Shown here: positions 49,667 to 58,854 of the stretch, piece by piece
How the letters are laid out: each line of letters begins with the position of its first letter
Position numbering within the stretch: the first letter of the stretch is position 1
Source: Streptomyces griseus subsp. griseus
GTDB lineage: Bacteria; Actinomycetota; Actinomycetes; Streptomycetales; Streptomycetaceae
Direction: 5' to 3'
NCBI RefSeq assembly: GCF_000720255.1
Contig: NZ_JOJE01000015.1
Location: forward strand, 62,001 to 126,000
Length of the DNA stretch: 64,000 bases
The notes under the pieces: generated by a model
Told to the model about the DNA's origin: nothing
The model's database searches: none
Seen by the model: the letters and a program-made list of their open reading frames with translations, nothing else
Program-made: the position numbers and the translations under genes

Positions 49667-50140
49667 TCAGGACCGCCGCGCCAGGCCCAGGCGGGCCGCG
49701 TCGTCGTATCGCTCGCACAGTTCGGCGACCCGGGCCTCGACGAAGGCCAGGGCCTCGTCGAGGTCCAGTCCTTCGACGTGCCGCCGGTACGGTGTGTGGA
49801 CCCCGGCCGGCCACTCGCCCATGTCCCGCTCCAGGTCGAGCCGGACGAGCGCCTCCGCCGTGGTCCCCGCCTCGGTGAAGGCGAGGGTCACGGCGAGGCG
49901 GTACTCGTTCGGCTCCTGGTCCCGGGTCAGGTCCATCCAGGTGATGGCATGGTCGAGCGTCACCCGCGGCGCACCCTCCACGACATCGAGCCGTACCTGC
50001 GGGCTGAGTGTCGAATCGCCGTCATCCCCGAGGTCGCCGCCGAAGTCGCATGCCAGGTAGCGGCCGAGCATGAACGCGTCGAGCTGCTTCTGGAACCGGT
50101 CCAGTGACAGCAGGAACTGAGTGAACTGCTGCTCGGCCAA
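49667..50140 (-). CDS. Small acidic hypothetical protein (immunity-like)
   Basis: A 157-residue acidic soluble protein: QQFTQFLLSLDRFQKQLDAF at the N-terminus, then a beta-rich part (VRLDVVEGAPRVTLDHAITW, YRLAVTLAFTEAGTTAEALV) and a helical end. Family not recognised. The TTG at 50140 is chosen since GAGGAGGG lies about 10 bases upstream and no ATG or GTG fits. It is 19 bases upstream of the 126-residue gene and probably co-transcribed with it. Confidence 0.65.
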   Translation of the reverse strand: MAEQQFTQFLLSLDRFQKQLDAFMLGRYLACDFGGDLGDDGDSTLSPQVRLDVVEGAPRVTLDHAITWMDLTRDQEPNEYRLAVTLAFTEAGTTAEALVRLDLERDMGEWPAGVHTPYRRHVEGLDLDEALAFVEARVAELCERYDDAARLGLARRS

Positions 50141-50233
50141 TCGGAGTCCGCCCTCCTCGTCGTATTCGAGATCCCCCTGGTACGGCGATCGCCGCTGTCC
50201 GGCAGGTCAGGAGGAGAGAAGTCATGGTCGCCG

Positions 50234-50710
50234 TCAGTCCAGCCGCTCAGGACGAACTCTGTCGACCAGATGCACCAATGCTTCCTCCGGGCTCCCGCCA
50301 TAGAGGGCGAGAAACGCATCGTAGGCGCCGTACGTCCGGCCCCCCTCGGCGACGAGGAGCACGAGAGGACCGGAAGCCGCGGTGCCCACGGGCGTCAGCT
50401 TCTCTCCCGTTCGCTGCTCGTATCCCCTCAGCTTCTCGCCGTTGACGATGCGACTCGCACGCTCGGCGTTCAGTTCGCAGCTGTGCGTCCCCGGATCGAG
50501 CGGATGGCGCGGGTAACCGAAGCCAGTCCCGTTGAATTCCTCGACGAAACGCAGTGCCGTCGGCGAGCAGTGAATTCCCAGCTCATTCCATACATCCCTG
50601 ACATGCCGAATGTCCGCTTCGGAGGCCACCCACCGGGCGTCCTCCGTCAGGATGTCCGACAGCCTTTCCGGCAGTCCTGCCTCGCGAGGGCTACCCGGCC
50701 GATCCGTCAC
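50234..50710 (-). CDS. SUKH-3-like immunity protein
   Basis: A 158-residue acidic protein resembling SUKH-3 domain proteins: HCSPTALRFVEEFNGTGFGYP followed by HSCELNAERASRIVNGEK and, at the end, LTPVG...GPLVLLVAEGGRTYGAYDAFLALYG. SUKH proteins neutralise nuclease and deaminase toxins of polymorphic toxin systems, though many orphans exist. GTG 50710 has GGGAGGAGG about 9 bases upstream. No toxin gene lies nearby; the genes on both sides are unrelated metabolism. Assigned from memory of the family pattern, so moderate certainty. Confidence 0.65.
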   Translation of the reverse strand: MTDRPGSPREAGLPERLSDILTEDARWVASEADIRHVRDVWNELGIHCSPTALRFVEEFNGTGFGYPRHPLDPGTHSCELNAERASRIVNGEKLRGYEQRTGEKLTPVGTAASGPLVLLVAEGGRTYGAYDAFLALYGGSPEEALVHLVDRVRPERLD

Positions 50711-50804
50711 TCGCGCCGCCTCCTCCCGGAATTCTCCCCCGTCACCGCCCAGGACAACTGGCTTTCGGCCACCGCGGCGGGGCCCCGCAACCCCCGTCGC
50801 CGGT

Positions 50805-52490
50805 TCAGCCCAGGTGCGTCGGCGCGAACATCCGCAGGACGGCCGGGAGGACGACCACCGAGGGGCCGGGGGCGGCCAGCGCCGTCGCCAGGTCCGCCTC
50901 CAGGGTCTCCGGGGACGTCCGGACGCCGGGCACGCCGAACGACTCGGCCAGCGCCACGAAGTCGGGGCGGGTCAGCTCGGTCCCCGCGGTCTGGCCGAAG
51001 GCGTCGGTCATGTACTCGCGCAGGATGCCGTAACCGCCGTCGTCCACGATCAGCCAGGTGACGTTCAGCTCGTACTGCTTCGCGGTCGCGAGCTCGGCGA
51101 TCGAGTACAGGGCGCCTCCGTCGCCGGACACCGCGAGCACCGGGCGGGTCGGGTCGGCGACGGCCGCGCCCAGGGCCGCGGGGAAGCCGTAGCCGAGGCC
51201 GCCCGCTCCCTGGGCGGAGTGCATGCGGTTGGGGCCCTTCGGGTCGAATGCCGACCACGCCCAGTAGGCGAGGATCGTCATGTCCCAGAAGGACGGGGAG
51301 TTGGCCGGGAGCGCCCTGCGCACCGACGCCAGCACCCGCTGTTCCAGGGTGAGTTCCTGGGCGGCGATGCGGTCGGCGACCTTGGCGAGGAGTTCCCGTA
51401 CGCGCTCGGGTGCCGTCGGGTCCCGCCGCTCGGAGGCCGTCTCCAGCAGGGCCTGCAACGCGAGGCGGGCGTCCGCGTGGATGCCGAGCGCGGGGTGGTT
51501 GGACTCCAGCTTGCCGAGGTCGGCCTCGATCTGGACGACTCGGCCGCGTGGCGTGAACGTGTGGTAGTTCGAGGAGAGTTCACCGAGGCCCGAGCCGACC
51601 ACCAGCAGGACGTCGGCGTCCTCCAGGAAGTCGGTGGTGTGGCGGTCCTCCAGCCAGGACTGGAGCGAGAGGGGGTGCGTCCAGGGGAACGCGCCCTTGC
51701 CGCCGGGCGTGGTGACGACCGGCGCCTGGAGCAGTTCGGCGAGCTGCCTCAGCTTCTTCGACGCGTCCGCCCGTACCACTCCCCCGCCCGCGATGATCGC
51801 CGGGCGGGACGCGCGGGACAGCAGGTCGGCTGCCACGGCGGTCAGTTCGGGGCGCGGCGGCAGCTCGTCGGGGAAGGCGTCGCCGCCGGTCACGACCGGG
51901 ACGATCGTCTCGGCGAGCAGGACGTCCTGCGGAATCTCCACCCACACCGGACCGTGCGGGGCCGACAGCGCCGACTTCCAGGCCGCCTCGATCGCGGACG
52001 GGATCTGGGACTGCGTACGGACCGTGTGGACCGACTTCACCACACCCCGGAACGAGGCCGCCTGGTCGGGGAGTTCATGCAGGTAGCCGTGGCGGCCGCC
52101 GCCCAGTCCCGCGGTCGGGATCTGGCTGCTGATCGCAAGGACGGGAGCGGAGGCCGCGGCCGCCTCCTGGAGCGCGGCGAGCGACGTCAGCGCGCCCGGC
52201 CCCGTCGACAGCAGCAGCGGCGCCGCCTCACCCGTGATCCGGCCGTACGCGTCCGCCGCGAACCCCGCGTTGTTCTCCATCCGCAGGCCGATGTACCGCA
52301 GGTCGGAGCGGCGCAGGGCGTCGAACAGGCCGAGGGCGTGCTGGCCGGGCAGGCCGAAGACGGTCGTCGCGCCGAGCCCGGCCAGGGTCTCCACGACCAG
52401 GTCTCCGCCGGTGCGGCCGGGCGGAGGGTTCAGCGCGGCCTCCGTCTGGGCCGGCGTGGGACGGAGCACCAGGTCGTGGTCGTGAGTCAC
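50805..52490 (-). CDS. Thiamine pyrophosphate-dependent enzyme, acetolactate synthase-like
   Basis: A 561-residue three-domain TPP enzyme. N-terminal PYR domain with the cofactor-activating Glu in [15 protein letters not shown] and [14 protein letters not shown]; central domain (about 200-330); C-terminal PP domain with the TPP motif [20 protein letters not shown] then VDDGGYG. It is closest in pattern to acetolactate synthase-like decarboxylases of broad function. The start overlaps the agmatinase stop (GTGA), so the two are translated together. Co-occurrence suggests it acts on a keto acid or aldehyde derived from a guanidino compound; this is inference. Confidence 0.9.
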   Translation of the reverse strand: MTHDHDLVLRPTPAQTEAALNPPPGRTGGDLVVETLAGLGATTVFGLPGQHALGLFDALRRSDLRYIGLRMENNAGFAADAYGRITGEAAPLLLSTGPGALTSLAALQEAAAASAPVLAISSQIPTAGLGGGRHGYLHELPDQAASFRGVVKSVHTVRTQSQIPSAIEAAWKSALSAPHGPVWVEIPQDVLLAETIVPVVTGGDAFPDELPPRPELTAVAADLLSRASRPAIIAGGGVVRADASKKLRQLAELLQAPVVTTPGGKGAFPWTHPLSLQSWLEDRHTTDFLEDADVLLVVGSGLGELSSNYHTFTPRGRVVQIEADLGKLESNHPALGIHADARLALQALLETASERRDPTAPERVRELLAKVADRIAAQELTLEQRVLASVRRALPANSPSFWDMTILAYWAWSAFDPKGPNRMHSAQGAGGLGYGFPAALGAAVADPTRPVLAVSGDGGALYSIAELATAKQYELNVTWLIVDDGGYGILREYMTDAFGQTAGTELTRPDFVALAESFGVPGVRTSPETLEADLATALAAPGPSVVVLPAVLRMFAPTHLG

Positions 52491-53455
52491 TTCGCGCGGG
52501 CCTCGGCAATCTGGCGGGACATGATGGTGGTCAGTTCGTAGGCCGTGTGGGACGCGGCCACCGACGTGATCTCCGCGTGATCGTACGCGGGCGCCACCTC
52601 GACGACGTCGGCCGAGACCAGGTTGCAGGACGCCAGACCGCGCAGGATCTCCAGGAGCTCGCGGGAGGTCATGCCGCCCGCCTCCGGGGTGCCCGTGCCG
52701 GGCGCGTGCGCCGGGTCGAGGCAGTCGATGTCGATGGAGATGTACAGCGGGCGGTCACCGATGCGCTGACGCAGCTGGTCGGCGACCTCGTCGGCGCCCC
52801 GGCGGTAGATGTCGGCGGAGGTGACGATGCCGAAGCCCATCTTCTCGTCGTCGGTGAGGTCCTGCTTGCCGTAGAGCGGGCCGCGGGTGCCGACGTGGGA
52901 GAGCGCCTCGGTGTCGAGGATGCCCTCCTCGACCGCGCGGCGGAACGGGGTGCCGTGGGTGTACTCGGCGCCGAAGTAGGTGTCCCAGGTGTCGAGGTGG
53001 GCGTCGAAGTGGAGCAGGGCGACCGGACCGTGCTTCTTCGCGACGGACCGCAGCAGCGGCAGCGCGATGGTGTGGTCGCCGCCGAGGGTCATCAGGCGGG
53101 CGCCGGTGCCGAGCAGGTCGTCGGCGGCCGCCTCGACCGTCTCCACGGCCTCGTTGATGTTGAACGGGTTCACCGCGATGTCGCCGCCGTCCGCGACCTG
53201 CGCGAGGGCGAACGGGGAGGCGTCCTGCGCCGGGTTGTACGGCCTGAGCAGCCGGGACGCCTCTCGGATCGCGTTGCCGCCGAAGCGGGCGCCGGGCCGG
53301 TAGGAGACACCCGAGTCGAACGGCACGCCCACCACGGCGACATCGGCGCGGCCGACCTCGTCGAGGCGGGGCAGCCGGGCGAAGGTCGCGGGTCCGGCGT
53401 ACCGCGGGACGCGTGAGGAGTCGACCGGACCGCGGGGCGTCTCGTTGCTGCTCAT
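52487..53455 (-). CDS. speB: Agmatinase/ureohydrolase family enzyme
   Basis: A 322-residue binuclear manganese ureohydrolase. Metal ligands are visible in GGDHT (125-129), DAHLD (151-155) and [14 protein letters not shown]. It cleaves a guanidino substrate to urea and an amine; agmatine, or guanidinobutyrate, are the candidates, and sequence alone does not tell them apart. First gene of an operon with the TPP enzyme; divergent from a PucR regulator. Complete, with ATG 53455. Confidence 0.93.
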   Translation of the reverse strand: MSSNETPRGPVDSSRVPRYAGPATFARLPRLDEVGRADVAVVGVPFDSGVSYRPGARFGGNAIREASRLLRPYNPAQDASPFALAQVADGGDIAVNPFNINEAVETVEAAADDLLGTGARLMTLGGDHTIALPLLRSVAKKHGPVALLHFDAHLDTWDTYFGAEYTHGTPFRRAVEEGILDTEALSHVGTRGPLYGKQDLTDDEKMGFGIVTSADIYRRGADEVADQLRQRIGDRPLYISIDIDCLDPAHAPGTGTPEAGGMTSRELLEILRGLASCNLVSADVVEVAPAYDHAEITSVAASHTAYELTTIMSRQIAEARAK

Positions 53456-53535
53456 GGTCGTGTGCCTTCTTTCGCGTTCTCGGGGGGCGCCGACGGAACC
53501 CGACCCTAGGTGGCCGGCACGCGGCTGCGAAGTGT

Positions 53536-53575
53536 ACGTTTCATCCAGGTGATGCCCTGAGGATGGAGGAAACGT
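53536..53575. promoter_or_regulatory. Inverted repeat in the agmatinase-PucR divergent region
   Basis: ACGTTTCATCC (53536-53546) and GGAGGAAACGT (53565-53575) are complementary at 10 of 11 positions around an 18-base centre. The right arm overlaps the pucR ribosome site GGAGG, so binding there could block translation initiation or transcription. Candidate PucR operator. Confidence 0.5.
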
Positions 53576-53580
53576 CCATC

Positions 53581-55080
53581 GTGCCGGACCCCACCGTTCC
53601 GCCCACCCCGCCCGTGCCGCTCACCGCGCTGCTGACCCGCGGGGACTTGGGCCTGCGCCGGATCGCCGGACCGGCGGGCGGGGACGTCGCGATCCACGGG
53701 GCGCACTCCTCCGAGATGGCGGACCCCTCCCCCTACCTCCTGGGCGGCGAGCTGCTGCTGACCGCCGGGGCGTACATCCCTGAGGCGGCGGGTCCGGAGT
53801 CCTCCATGGACATCGGCTTCGACTTCGACGGCTATGTCTCCCGGATCGTCGAGGCGGGCGGCGCGGCCCTCGGCTTCGGGCTCGCCCCGGTGCACGACAG
53901 CGTGCCGGGTGCCCTGGTGACGGCCTGCGACACGCACGGGCTGCCGCTCCTTCAGGTCCCGCCCCGCACGACCTTCTCCGGCGTGGCCCGCGCGGTCTGG
54001 CAGCTGATGGCCCAGGCCCGCCACGCCGAGCTGCGCCGCGTCACCGAGGCCCAGCAGAGCCTGGCCGCCGCGGCCTCCCACCCCGACCCGGTCCCCTCCG
54101 TCCTCGGCCAACTCGCCCGGCGGATCGGGGGCTGGGCGGTGCTCTACGACCCCGAGGGCACGGAGATCGCCACGGCGGGACGCACACCGGAGGAGACGGT
54201 GAGCGGGGCGCTGCGAGAGCTGACGTCAGTGCTCCGGCAACCCACACAGATCGGCAGCCCGGCCCCCACCCCCTCCTCCGCCACCGACACCGTCGCCGGT
54301 ACCCGGCTCGCCGCCTACGTCCTCGGCGCCGGGCAGGGCTTCGTGCTCGGTGTCGCGGCGGCCGGGCGCGAGTCGGGGGACCATACGATCGCGTCGGTCG
54401 CCGCCGTCCTGCTCTCGCTCCTGACCGGGGAGCAGCAGAGCGGCTCCGGGGCGGCGCGGTCGTCGGCGTTGGTGCGGCTGTTGCTGGGCGGTACGCCGGA
54501 GGAGGTGGCCCCGATGCTGGGCGGCGGGCGGTGGATGGTCGTGCACGCCGCTCCCCATGGCCGCCGGCTGGACGCGGTCGCCGCGTCCGCGCTGGGCGCC
54601 GCTCTGGGCACGGCGCTGGTCGACCTGACGGCGGACGGCGTGCGCCTCCTCGTGGCGGAGGGGCGGGAGGTGGCGGCACCGGCCGGCTGGACGCTGGGCG
54701 TGAGCGCCCCCGCCGGCCCCGGTGACTGGCCCGCCGCCGACGCCCAGGCCGCCCGGGCCCTGGCGCGCGCCCGGGCCACCCGTACCCCGCTGGTCCGGCA
54801 CGGCGGGCGCCCCGCGCTCGCGGATCTGGTGCCGCCGGACGAGGCCGAGACGCACGCCCGCGCTCTCCTCGCGCCGATCACCGGAGCGGGCCCCGCCCTC
54901 GCCGGGACACTGCGCACCTGGCTGTCGCTGCACGGCAGCTGGGACCGTACCGCGGTGGCGCTGTCGGTGCACCGCAACACCGTGCGGCAGCGCATCGCGC
55001 GGTGCGCGGCGCTCCTCGGCGCCGACCTGGACGACCCGGACGTCCGGATGGAACTGTGGTTCGCGCTGGGGCGGCTGTAG
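53581..55080 (+). CDS. PucR-family transcriptional regulator
   Basis: A 499-residue regulator. N-terminal PucR-type ligand domain (about 10-150; [30 protein letters not shown] and [15 protein letters not shown]), a middle GAF-like region, and a C-terminal helix-turn-helix ([20 protein letters not shown] then [18 protein letters not shown]). PucR proteins activate purine, amine or amino acid catabolism. It is divergent from agmatinase, the likely target. GTG 53581 is chosen over ATG 53563 because GGAGG lies 11 bases before the GTG while it abuts the ATG. A small hairpin follows the stop. Confidence 0.9.
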   Translation: MPDPTVPPTPPVPLTALLTRGDLGLRRIAGPAGGDVAIHGAHSSEMADPSPYLLGGELLLTAGAYIPEAAGPESSMDIGFDFDGYVSRIVEAGGAALGFGLAPVHDSVPGALVTACDTHGLPLLQVPPRTTFSGVARAVWQLMAQARHAELRRVTEAQQSLAAAASHPDPVPSVLGQLARRIGGWAVLYDPEGTEIATAGRTPEETVSGALRELTSVLRQPTQIGSPAPTPSSATDTVAGTRLAAYVLGAGQGFVLGVAAAGRESGDHTIASVAAVLLSLLTGEQQSGSGAARSSALVRLLLGGTPEEVAPMLGGGRWMVVHAAPHGRRLDAVAASALGAALGTALVDLTADGVRLLVAEGREVAAPAGWTLGVSAPAGPGDWPAADAQAARALARARATRTPLVRHGGRPALADLVPPDEAETHARALLAPITGAGPALAGTLRTWLSLHGSWDRTAVALSVHRNTVRQRIARCAALLGADLDDPDVRMELWFALGRL

Positions 55081-55096
55081 ATCATGGAGTGACGCA

Positions 55097-55115
55097 CGTC
55101 CCAGCGCGCGGGACG
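55097..55115 (+). terminator. Small hairpin after pucR
   Basis: CGTCCC-AGCGCGC-GGGACG is a perfect 6-7-6 inverted repeat 17 bases beyond the pucR stop. Possibly a terminator or part of the next gene's leader. Confidence 0.4.
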
Positions 55116-55153
55116 CCGGGTGTGCGCCCGGACCGCTGCCTCACAATGGGGGC

Positions 55154-55948
55154 ATGCCGATATCCGGGACACCCAGCCGCGCCGAGCTCGTCGACCACCT
55201 CGTGAGGACCCGTATCGCGGGCGCTGTCGCCACGCCGCGTGAGAACAACCTCTCCCACTACCGCAAGCTGGCGAACGGTGACCGGGGCTACTGGCTCGGC
55301 CTGGAGCTCGGCGACCGCTGGAGCGACGAGCAGGACGTGCTCGCGGTGATGGCGGAGCGGGTGGGTGTCAACGACGACCACGAGTACCGGTACGGCCAGG
55401 ACACCATCGACCCGGAGCTGACCGTGGCGGCCCTGGAGCGGCTGGCGGGCCGGCTGCGCAAGGCGGCCGACGGGCGGCAGCGGGTCCTCTTCGCGACCGG
55501 CCACCCGGGCGGCCTGCTCCACGTGCACCACGCCACGGCCGCCGCCCTGCGCACCGCCGGCTGCGAGATCGTGGTGATCCCGGACGGGCTGCAGACGGAC
55601 GAGGGGTACGTCATGCAGTTCGCGGACGTGGCGGTGCTGGAGCACGGCGCCAGCCTGTGGCACACCCACTCCGGCGAGCCGATGAAGGCCATCCTGACCG
55701 GCCTGGAGCGCGCGGGCCGTCCCCTGCCCGACCTGGTCGTCGCCGACCACGGCTGGGCGGGGTACGCGGGACAGCACGGCGTGGACTCCGTCGGCTACGC
55801 CGACTCCAACGACCCGGCGCTGTTCCTCGCCGAGGCGGAGGGGACCGTGCAGGTGACGGTCCCCCTCGACGACCATGTGCTCAGCCCGCGCTACTACGAC
55901 CCGATGACGGCGTACCTGCTTGCGGAGGCCGGGCTCACCGGGGAGTGA
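55154..55948 (+). CDS. Conserved actinobacterial protein, often annotated as phosphatase
   Basis: A 264-residue soluble protein: ENNLSHYRKLANGDRGYWLGLELGDRW at the start, then LFATGHPGGLLHVHHATAAALRTAGCEIVVIPDGLQTDEGYV, and DLVVADHGWAGYAGQHGVDSVGYAD. The TGHPGG and VADHGWAG stretches look like phosphate- or nucleotide-binding loops with histidines that could hold a metal. I recall it only as a conserved Streptomyces phosphatase-annotated family; the enzymatic function is unproven. Its stop abuts the convergent tesB stop with no gap. A GGGGG run precedes ATG 55154 closely. Confidence 0.7.
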   Translation: MPISGTPSRAELVDHLVRTRIAGAVATPRENNLSHYRKLANGDRGYWLGLELGDRWSDEQDVLAVMAERVGVNDDHEYRYGQDTIDPELTVAALERLAGRLRKAADGRQRVLFATGHPGGLLHVHHATAAALRTAGCEIVVIPDGLQTDEGYVMQFADVAVLEHGASLWHTHSGEPMKAILTGLERAGRPLPDLVVADHGWAGYAGQHGVDSVGYADSNDPALFLAEAEGTVQVTVPLDDHVLSPRYYDPMTAYLLAEAGLTGE

Positions 55949-56815
55949 TCAGCGCGGGACGCGGACCACGCCCTCCTGGATGACGGAGATGGCGAGCTTG
56001 CCGTCCTGCGTGTAGATACGGGCCTGGCCGAGTCCCCGGCCGCCGTGTGCCGACGGGGACTCCTGGTCGTACAGCAGCCACTCGTCGGCGCGGAACGGCC
56101 GGTGGAACCACATCGCGTGGTCCAGGGACGCCCCGACGACGTCACCGACGGCCCAGCCGCCGCGCCCGTGCGCGAGCAGGACCGAGTCGAGCAGGGTCAT
56201 GTCGGAGACGTAGGTGGCGAGGACGACGTGCAGCAGGGGGTCGTCAGCCAGCTTGCCGTTGGTGCGGAACCACACCTGGGAGTGCGGTTCGCGCGGCTCG
56301 CCGAACTCCCCGTAGGGCGGCTCGTCGACGTAGCGCACGTCGATGGCCTCGCGGGCCTCCAGGAACCGCTCGACGACCGCCGGGTCGAGGTGGTCGTAGC
56401 CGCGCAGCCGTTCCTCGGACGTGGGCAGCGTGACCGGGTCCGGGGACGGCGGCATGGGGGCCTGGTGGTCGAGGCCCTCCTCGTACGTCTGGAAGGACGC
56501 CGACAGGGTGAAGATCGGTCTGCCGTGCTGGACGGCGACCGCCCGGCGGGTGGTGAAGGAGCGGCCGTCGCGGATGCGTTCGACGTTGTAGACGATGGGC
56601 GCGCCGGGGTCGCCCATGCGCAGGAAGTACGCGTGGAGGGAGTGGGCGTGCCGGTCCGGGGGGACCGTCCGCCCGGCGGCGACCAGCGCCTGGGCCGCCA
56701 CCTGTCCGCCGAAGACGCGGGGGACGACGGCGGACCGGGACTGGCCGCGGAAGATGTTCTCCTCGATCTGTTCGAGGTCGAGCAGATCGAGGAGATCCTG
56801 GAGTGCCTGGCTCAT
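55949..56815 (-). CDS. tesB: Acyl-CoA thioesterase II
   Basis: A 288-residue double hot-dog thioesterase hydrolysing acyl-CoA to free acid and CoA. Pattern: IEENIFRGQSRSAVVPRVFGGQVAAQALVAAGRTV then LHAYFLRMGDPGAPIVYNVERIRDGRSF in the first half; YVSDMTLLDSVLL, GASLDHAMWFHRPFRADEWLLYDQESPSAHGGRGLGQARIYTQDGKL in the second. The Asp-Thr-Gln catalytic trio of TesB fits D in the SLDH motif, T or S after DQES and Q in GLGQ. It sits near two acyl-CoA dehydrogenase genes and the branched acyl-CoA operon. Confidence 0.93.
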   Translation of the reverse strand: MSQALQDLLDLLDLEQIEENIFRGQSRSAVVPRVFGGQVAAQALVAAGRTVPPDRHAHSLHAYFLRMGDPGAPIVYNVERIRDGRSFTTRRAVAVQHGRPIFTLSASFQTYEEGLDHQAPMPPSPDPVTLPTSEERLRGYDHLDPAVVERFLEAREAIDVRYVDEPPYGEFGEPREPHSQVWFRTNGKLADDPLLHVVLATYVSDMTLLDSVLLAHGRGGWAVGDVVGASLDHAMWFHRPFRADEWLLYDQESPSAHGGRGLGQARIYTQDGKLAISVIQEGVVRVPR

Positions 56816-56851
56816 GGCGTCTGGTTGTACCGGCCAGCGATTTCGCGGGCC

Positions 56852-58009
56852 TTACAGGCCCATGTCCTTGGCGATGATCGACTTCATGATCTCGCTGGTG
56901 CCGCCGTAGATGCGGTTGACGCGGTTGTCCGCGTACAGGCGGGCGATCGGGTACTCGTTCATGAAGCCGTAGCCGCCGTGCAGCTGGAGGCAGCGGTCGA
57001 TGACGCGGTGGGCGACCTCGGTGCAGAACAGCTTGGCGCTGGCGGCCTCGGCGGGGGTCAGCTCGCCGGCGTCGAGGGCCTCCGTGGCGCGGTCGGCGAC
57101 GGCCTCGGCGGCGTCCACCTCGGCCTGGCAGGCGGCCAGCTCGAACTTGGTGTTCTGGAAGGCGGCGACGGGCTTGCCGAAGACGACGCGCTCCTGCACG
57201 TACTGCTTGGCGAACCGGACGGCGGCCTTGGCCTGGGCGTAGGCGCCGTAGGCGATGCCCCAGCGCTCGGAGGCCAGGTTGTGGCCGAGGTAGTAGAAGC
57301 CCTTGTTCTCCTCGCCGAGGAGGTCCTCGACGGGGACCTTGACGTCGACGAACGCCAGCTCGGCGGTGTCGGAGGTCTTCAGGCCGAGCTTGTCGAGCTT
57401 GCGGCCGACGGAGTAGCCCTCGGCCTTGGTGTCGACGACGAAGAGGGAGATGCCGTGACGGCGGTCCTCGGCGGTGGGCGCGGCGGTGCGGGCGCAGACG
57501 ATCATGCGGTCGGCGTGCACGCCGCCGGTGATGAAGGTCTTGGCGCCGTTGAGGACGTAGTGCGTGCCGTCCTCGGAGAGCTTGGCGGTGCTCTTCATGC
57601 CCGCGAGGTCGGAGCCGGTGCCCGGCTCGGTCATGGCTATCGCCCACATCTCCTCGCCGGAGACGAACTTGGGCAGGTACCGCTTCTTCTGCTCGTCGGT
57701 GGCGAGCAGCTTGATGTAGGGCAGGCCGAGCAGGACGTGGACGCCGGAGCCGCCGAAGGAGACGCCCGCGCGGGCGGTCTCCTCGTAGAGGATGGCCTCG
57801 AACTTGTAGGAGTCGATGCCGGCGCCGCCGTACTCCTCGTCGACGCGGATCCCGAAGACGCCGAGGTCGGCGAGCTTGTAGTAGAAGTCGCGCGGCGCCT
57901 GGCCGGCGGCGAACCACTCGTCGTAGACGGGGACGACCTCGGCCTCGATGAAGGCCCGGAGGGTCTCCCGGAACGCCTCGTGATCCTCGTTGAACACCGT
58001 ACGGCGCAC
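56852..58009 (-). CDS. Acyl-CoA dehydrogenase
   Basis: A 385-residue flavoprotein of the acyl-CoA dehydrogenase family, oxidising the alpha-beta bond of an acyl-CoA. It has the family landmarks AMTEPGTGSDLAGM, NGAKTFITGG, the Arg-rich FGKPVAAFQNTKFELA and C-terminal LHGGYGFMNEYPIARLYADNRVNRIYGGTSEIMK. The candidate catalytic Glu is in YGGTSEIMK. GTG 58009 is chosen over 58018 because AAGAAGG is exactly 9 bases before it and directly abuts the other. Substrate chain length unknown. It may be controlled with the TetR gene next to it. Confidence 0.9.
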   Translation of the reverse strand: MRRTVFNEDHEAFRETLRAFIEAEVVPVYDEWFAAGQAPRDFYYKLADLGVFGIRVDEEYGGAGIDSYKFEAILYEETARAGVSFGGSGVHVLLGLPYIKLLATDEQKKRYLPKFVSGEEMWAIAMTEPGTGSDLAGMKSTAKLSEDGTHYVLNGAKTFITGGVHADRMIVCARTAAPTAEDRRHGISLFVVDTKAEGYSVGRKLDKLGLKTSDTAELAFVDVKVPVEDLLGEENKGFYYLGHNLASERWGIAYGAYAQAKAAVRFAKQYVQERVVFGKPVAAFQNTKFELAACQAEVDAAEAVADRATEALDAGELTPAEAASAKLFCTEVAHRVIDRCLQLHGGYGFMNEYPIARLYADNRVNRIYGGTSEIMKSIIAKDMGL

Positions 58010-58175
58010 GACCGCCACCCTTCTTTGCGCCTAAACCGGCGCCGCTCTCGCGTACCTGGTTGCTCGCCGTGGGGGTTGCTCAATTGATGGTTGCGGTCCC
58101 GTCGGCTAAGCGCTTGCTCACATCAACCGTACCGGCGGGTAGGAAGAGCGTCCAGGGTGGATCGGGTAACGCTCG

Positions 58176-58769
58176 TCACGCCCCCGCCGCCGCCAGCGCG
58201 CCCCGCGCCATACGGTGCAGCAGCTCGGCCGTGGCGCCGCGGCCCGGGAGGGAGCCGGCGCGGCCGAGGTGGGGGGTGGAGTTCAGGAGTCCGAAGACGG
58301 AGTGGACCGCCGAGCGGGCGGCCGGTTCGCCCAGGTCGGGGTAGACCTCGCGGACGATTCCCACCCATAGCTCGACGTACTGCCGCTGGAGTTGCCGGAC
58401 GAGCTTGCGGTCGCTGTCCCGGAGGCGGTCCAGCTCGCGGTCGTGCAGGGTGATGAGGGGACGGTCGTCGAGCGCGAAGTCGATGTGCCCCTCGATCAGC
58501 GAGTCGAGGACCACCCCCGGGGCCACCCCGTCGGCCTCCTTCAGCCGCTGCTTCGCGCCGGTCAGCAGCTGGCCGGAGATGCCCACCAGCAGCTCGGCGA
58601 GCATCGCGTCCTTGCCGGGGAAGTGCCGGTACAGGCCGGGGCCGCTGATGCCGACTGCGGCTCCTATCTCGTCGACCCCGACGCCGTGGAAGCCGCGCTC
58701 GGCGAAGAGGCGGGCAGCCTCCTTGAGGATCTGCTCACGGCGGGTCGGGGCGTCGGTCCGGGTGCTCAT
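58176..58769 (-). CDS. TetR-family regulator of the branched acyl-CoA operon
   Basis: A 197-residue repressor. N-terminal TetR helix-turn-helix (about 10-55: RREQILKEAARLFAERGFHG then VDEIGAAVGISGPGLYRHFPGKDAMLAELL), then an all-helical ligand domain. It is divergent from the carboxylase operon, 85 bases away, and two 16-bp operator-like repeats lie between them. A branched or short acyl-CoA is the likely inducer, since the genes it faces degrade isovaleryl-CoA or similar. ATG 58769 is the start. Confidence 0.92.
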   Translation of the reverse strand: MSTRTDAPTRREQILKEAARLFAERGFHGVGVDEIGAAVGISGPGLYRHFPGKDAMLAELLVGISGQLLTGAKQRLKEADGVAPGVVLDSLIEGHIDFALDDRPLITLHDRELDRLRDSDRKLVRQLQRQYVELWVGIVREVYPDLGEPAARSAVHSVFGLLNSTPHLGRAGSLPGRGATAELLHRMARGALAAAGA

Positions 58770-58789
58770 GAAGGCAATTCTAGACAGGG

Positions 58790-58836
58790 AGGTTAGCGGT
58801 CGTTAACCTGATGGAAATGCGTTAACGCTCATTAAC
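58790..58836. promoter_or_regulatory. Paired TetR operators in the divergent promoter region
   Basis: Two related 16-bp words, GTTAGCGGTCGTTAAC (58792-58807) and GTTAACGCTCATTAAC (58821-58836), start 29 bases apart, giving GTTARCGSTCRTTAAC. The first is the core of AGGTTAGCG-GT-CGTTAACCT (58790-58809); the second includes the perfect palindrome GCGTTAACGC (58819-58828). They sit between the TetR start (58769) and the carboxylase ribosome site, the expected place for repression of both. Confidence 0.75.
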
Positions 58837-58854
58837 AAGGTGAGGGGCCGCAGG

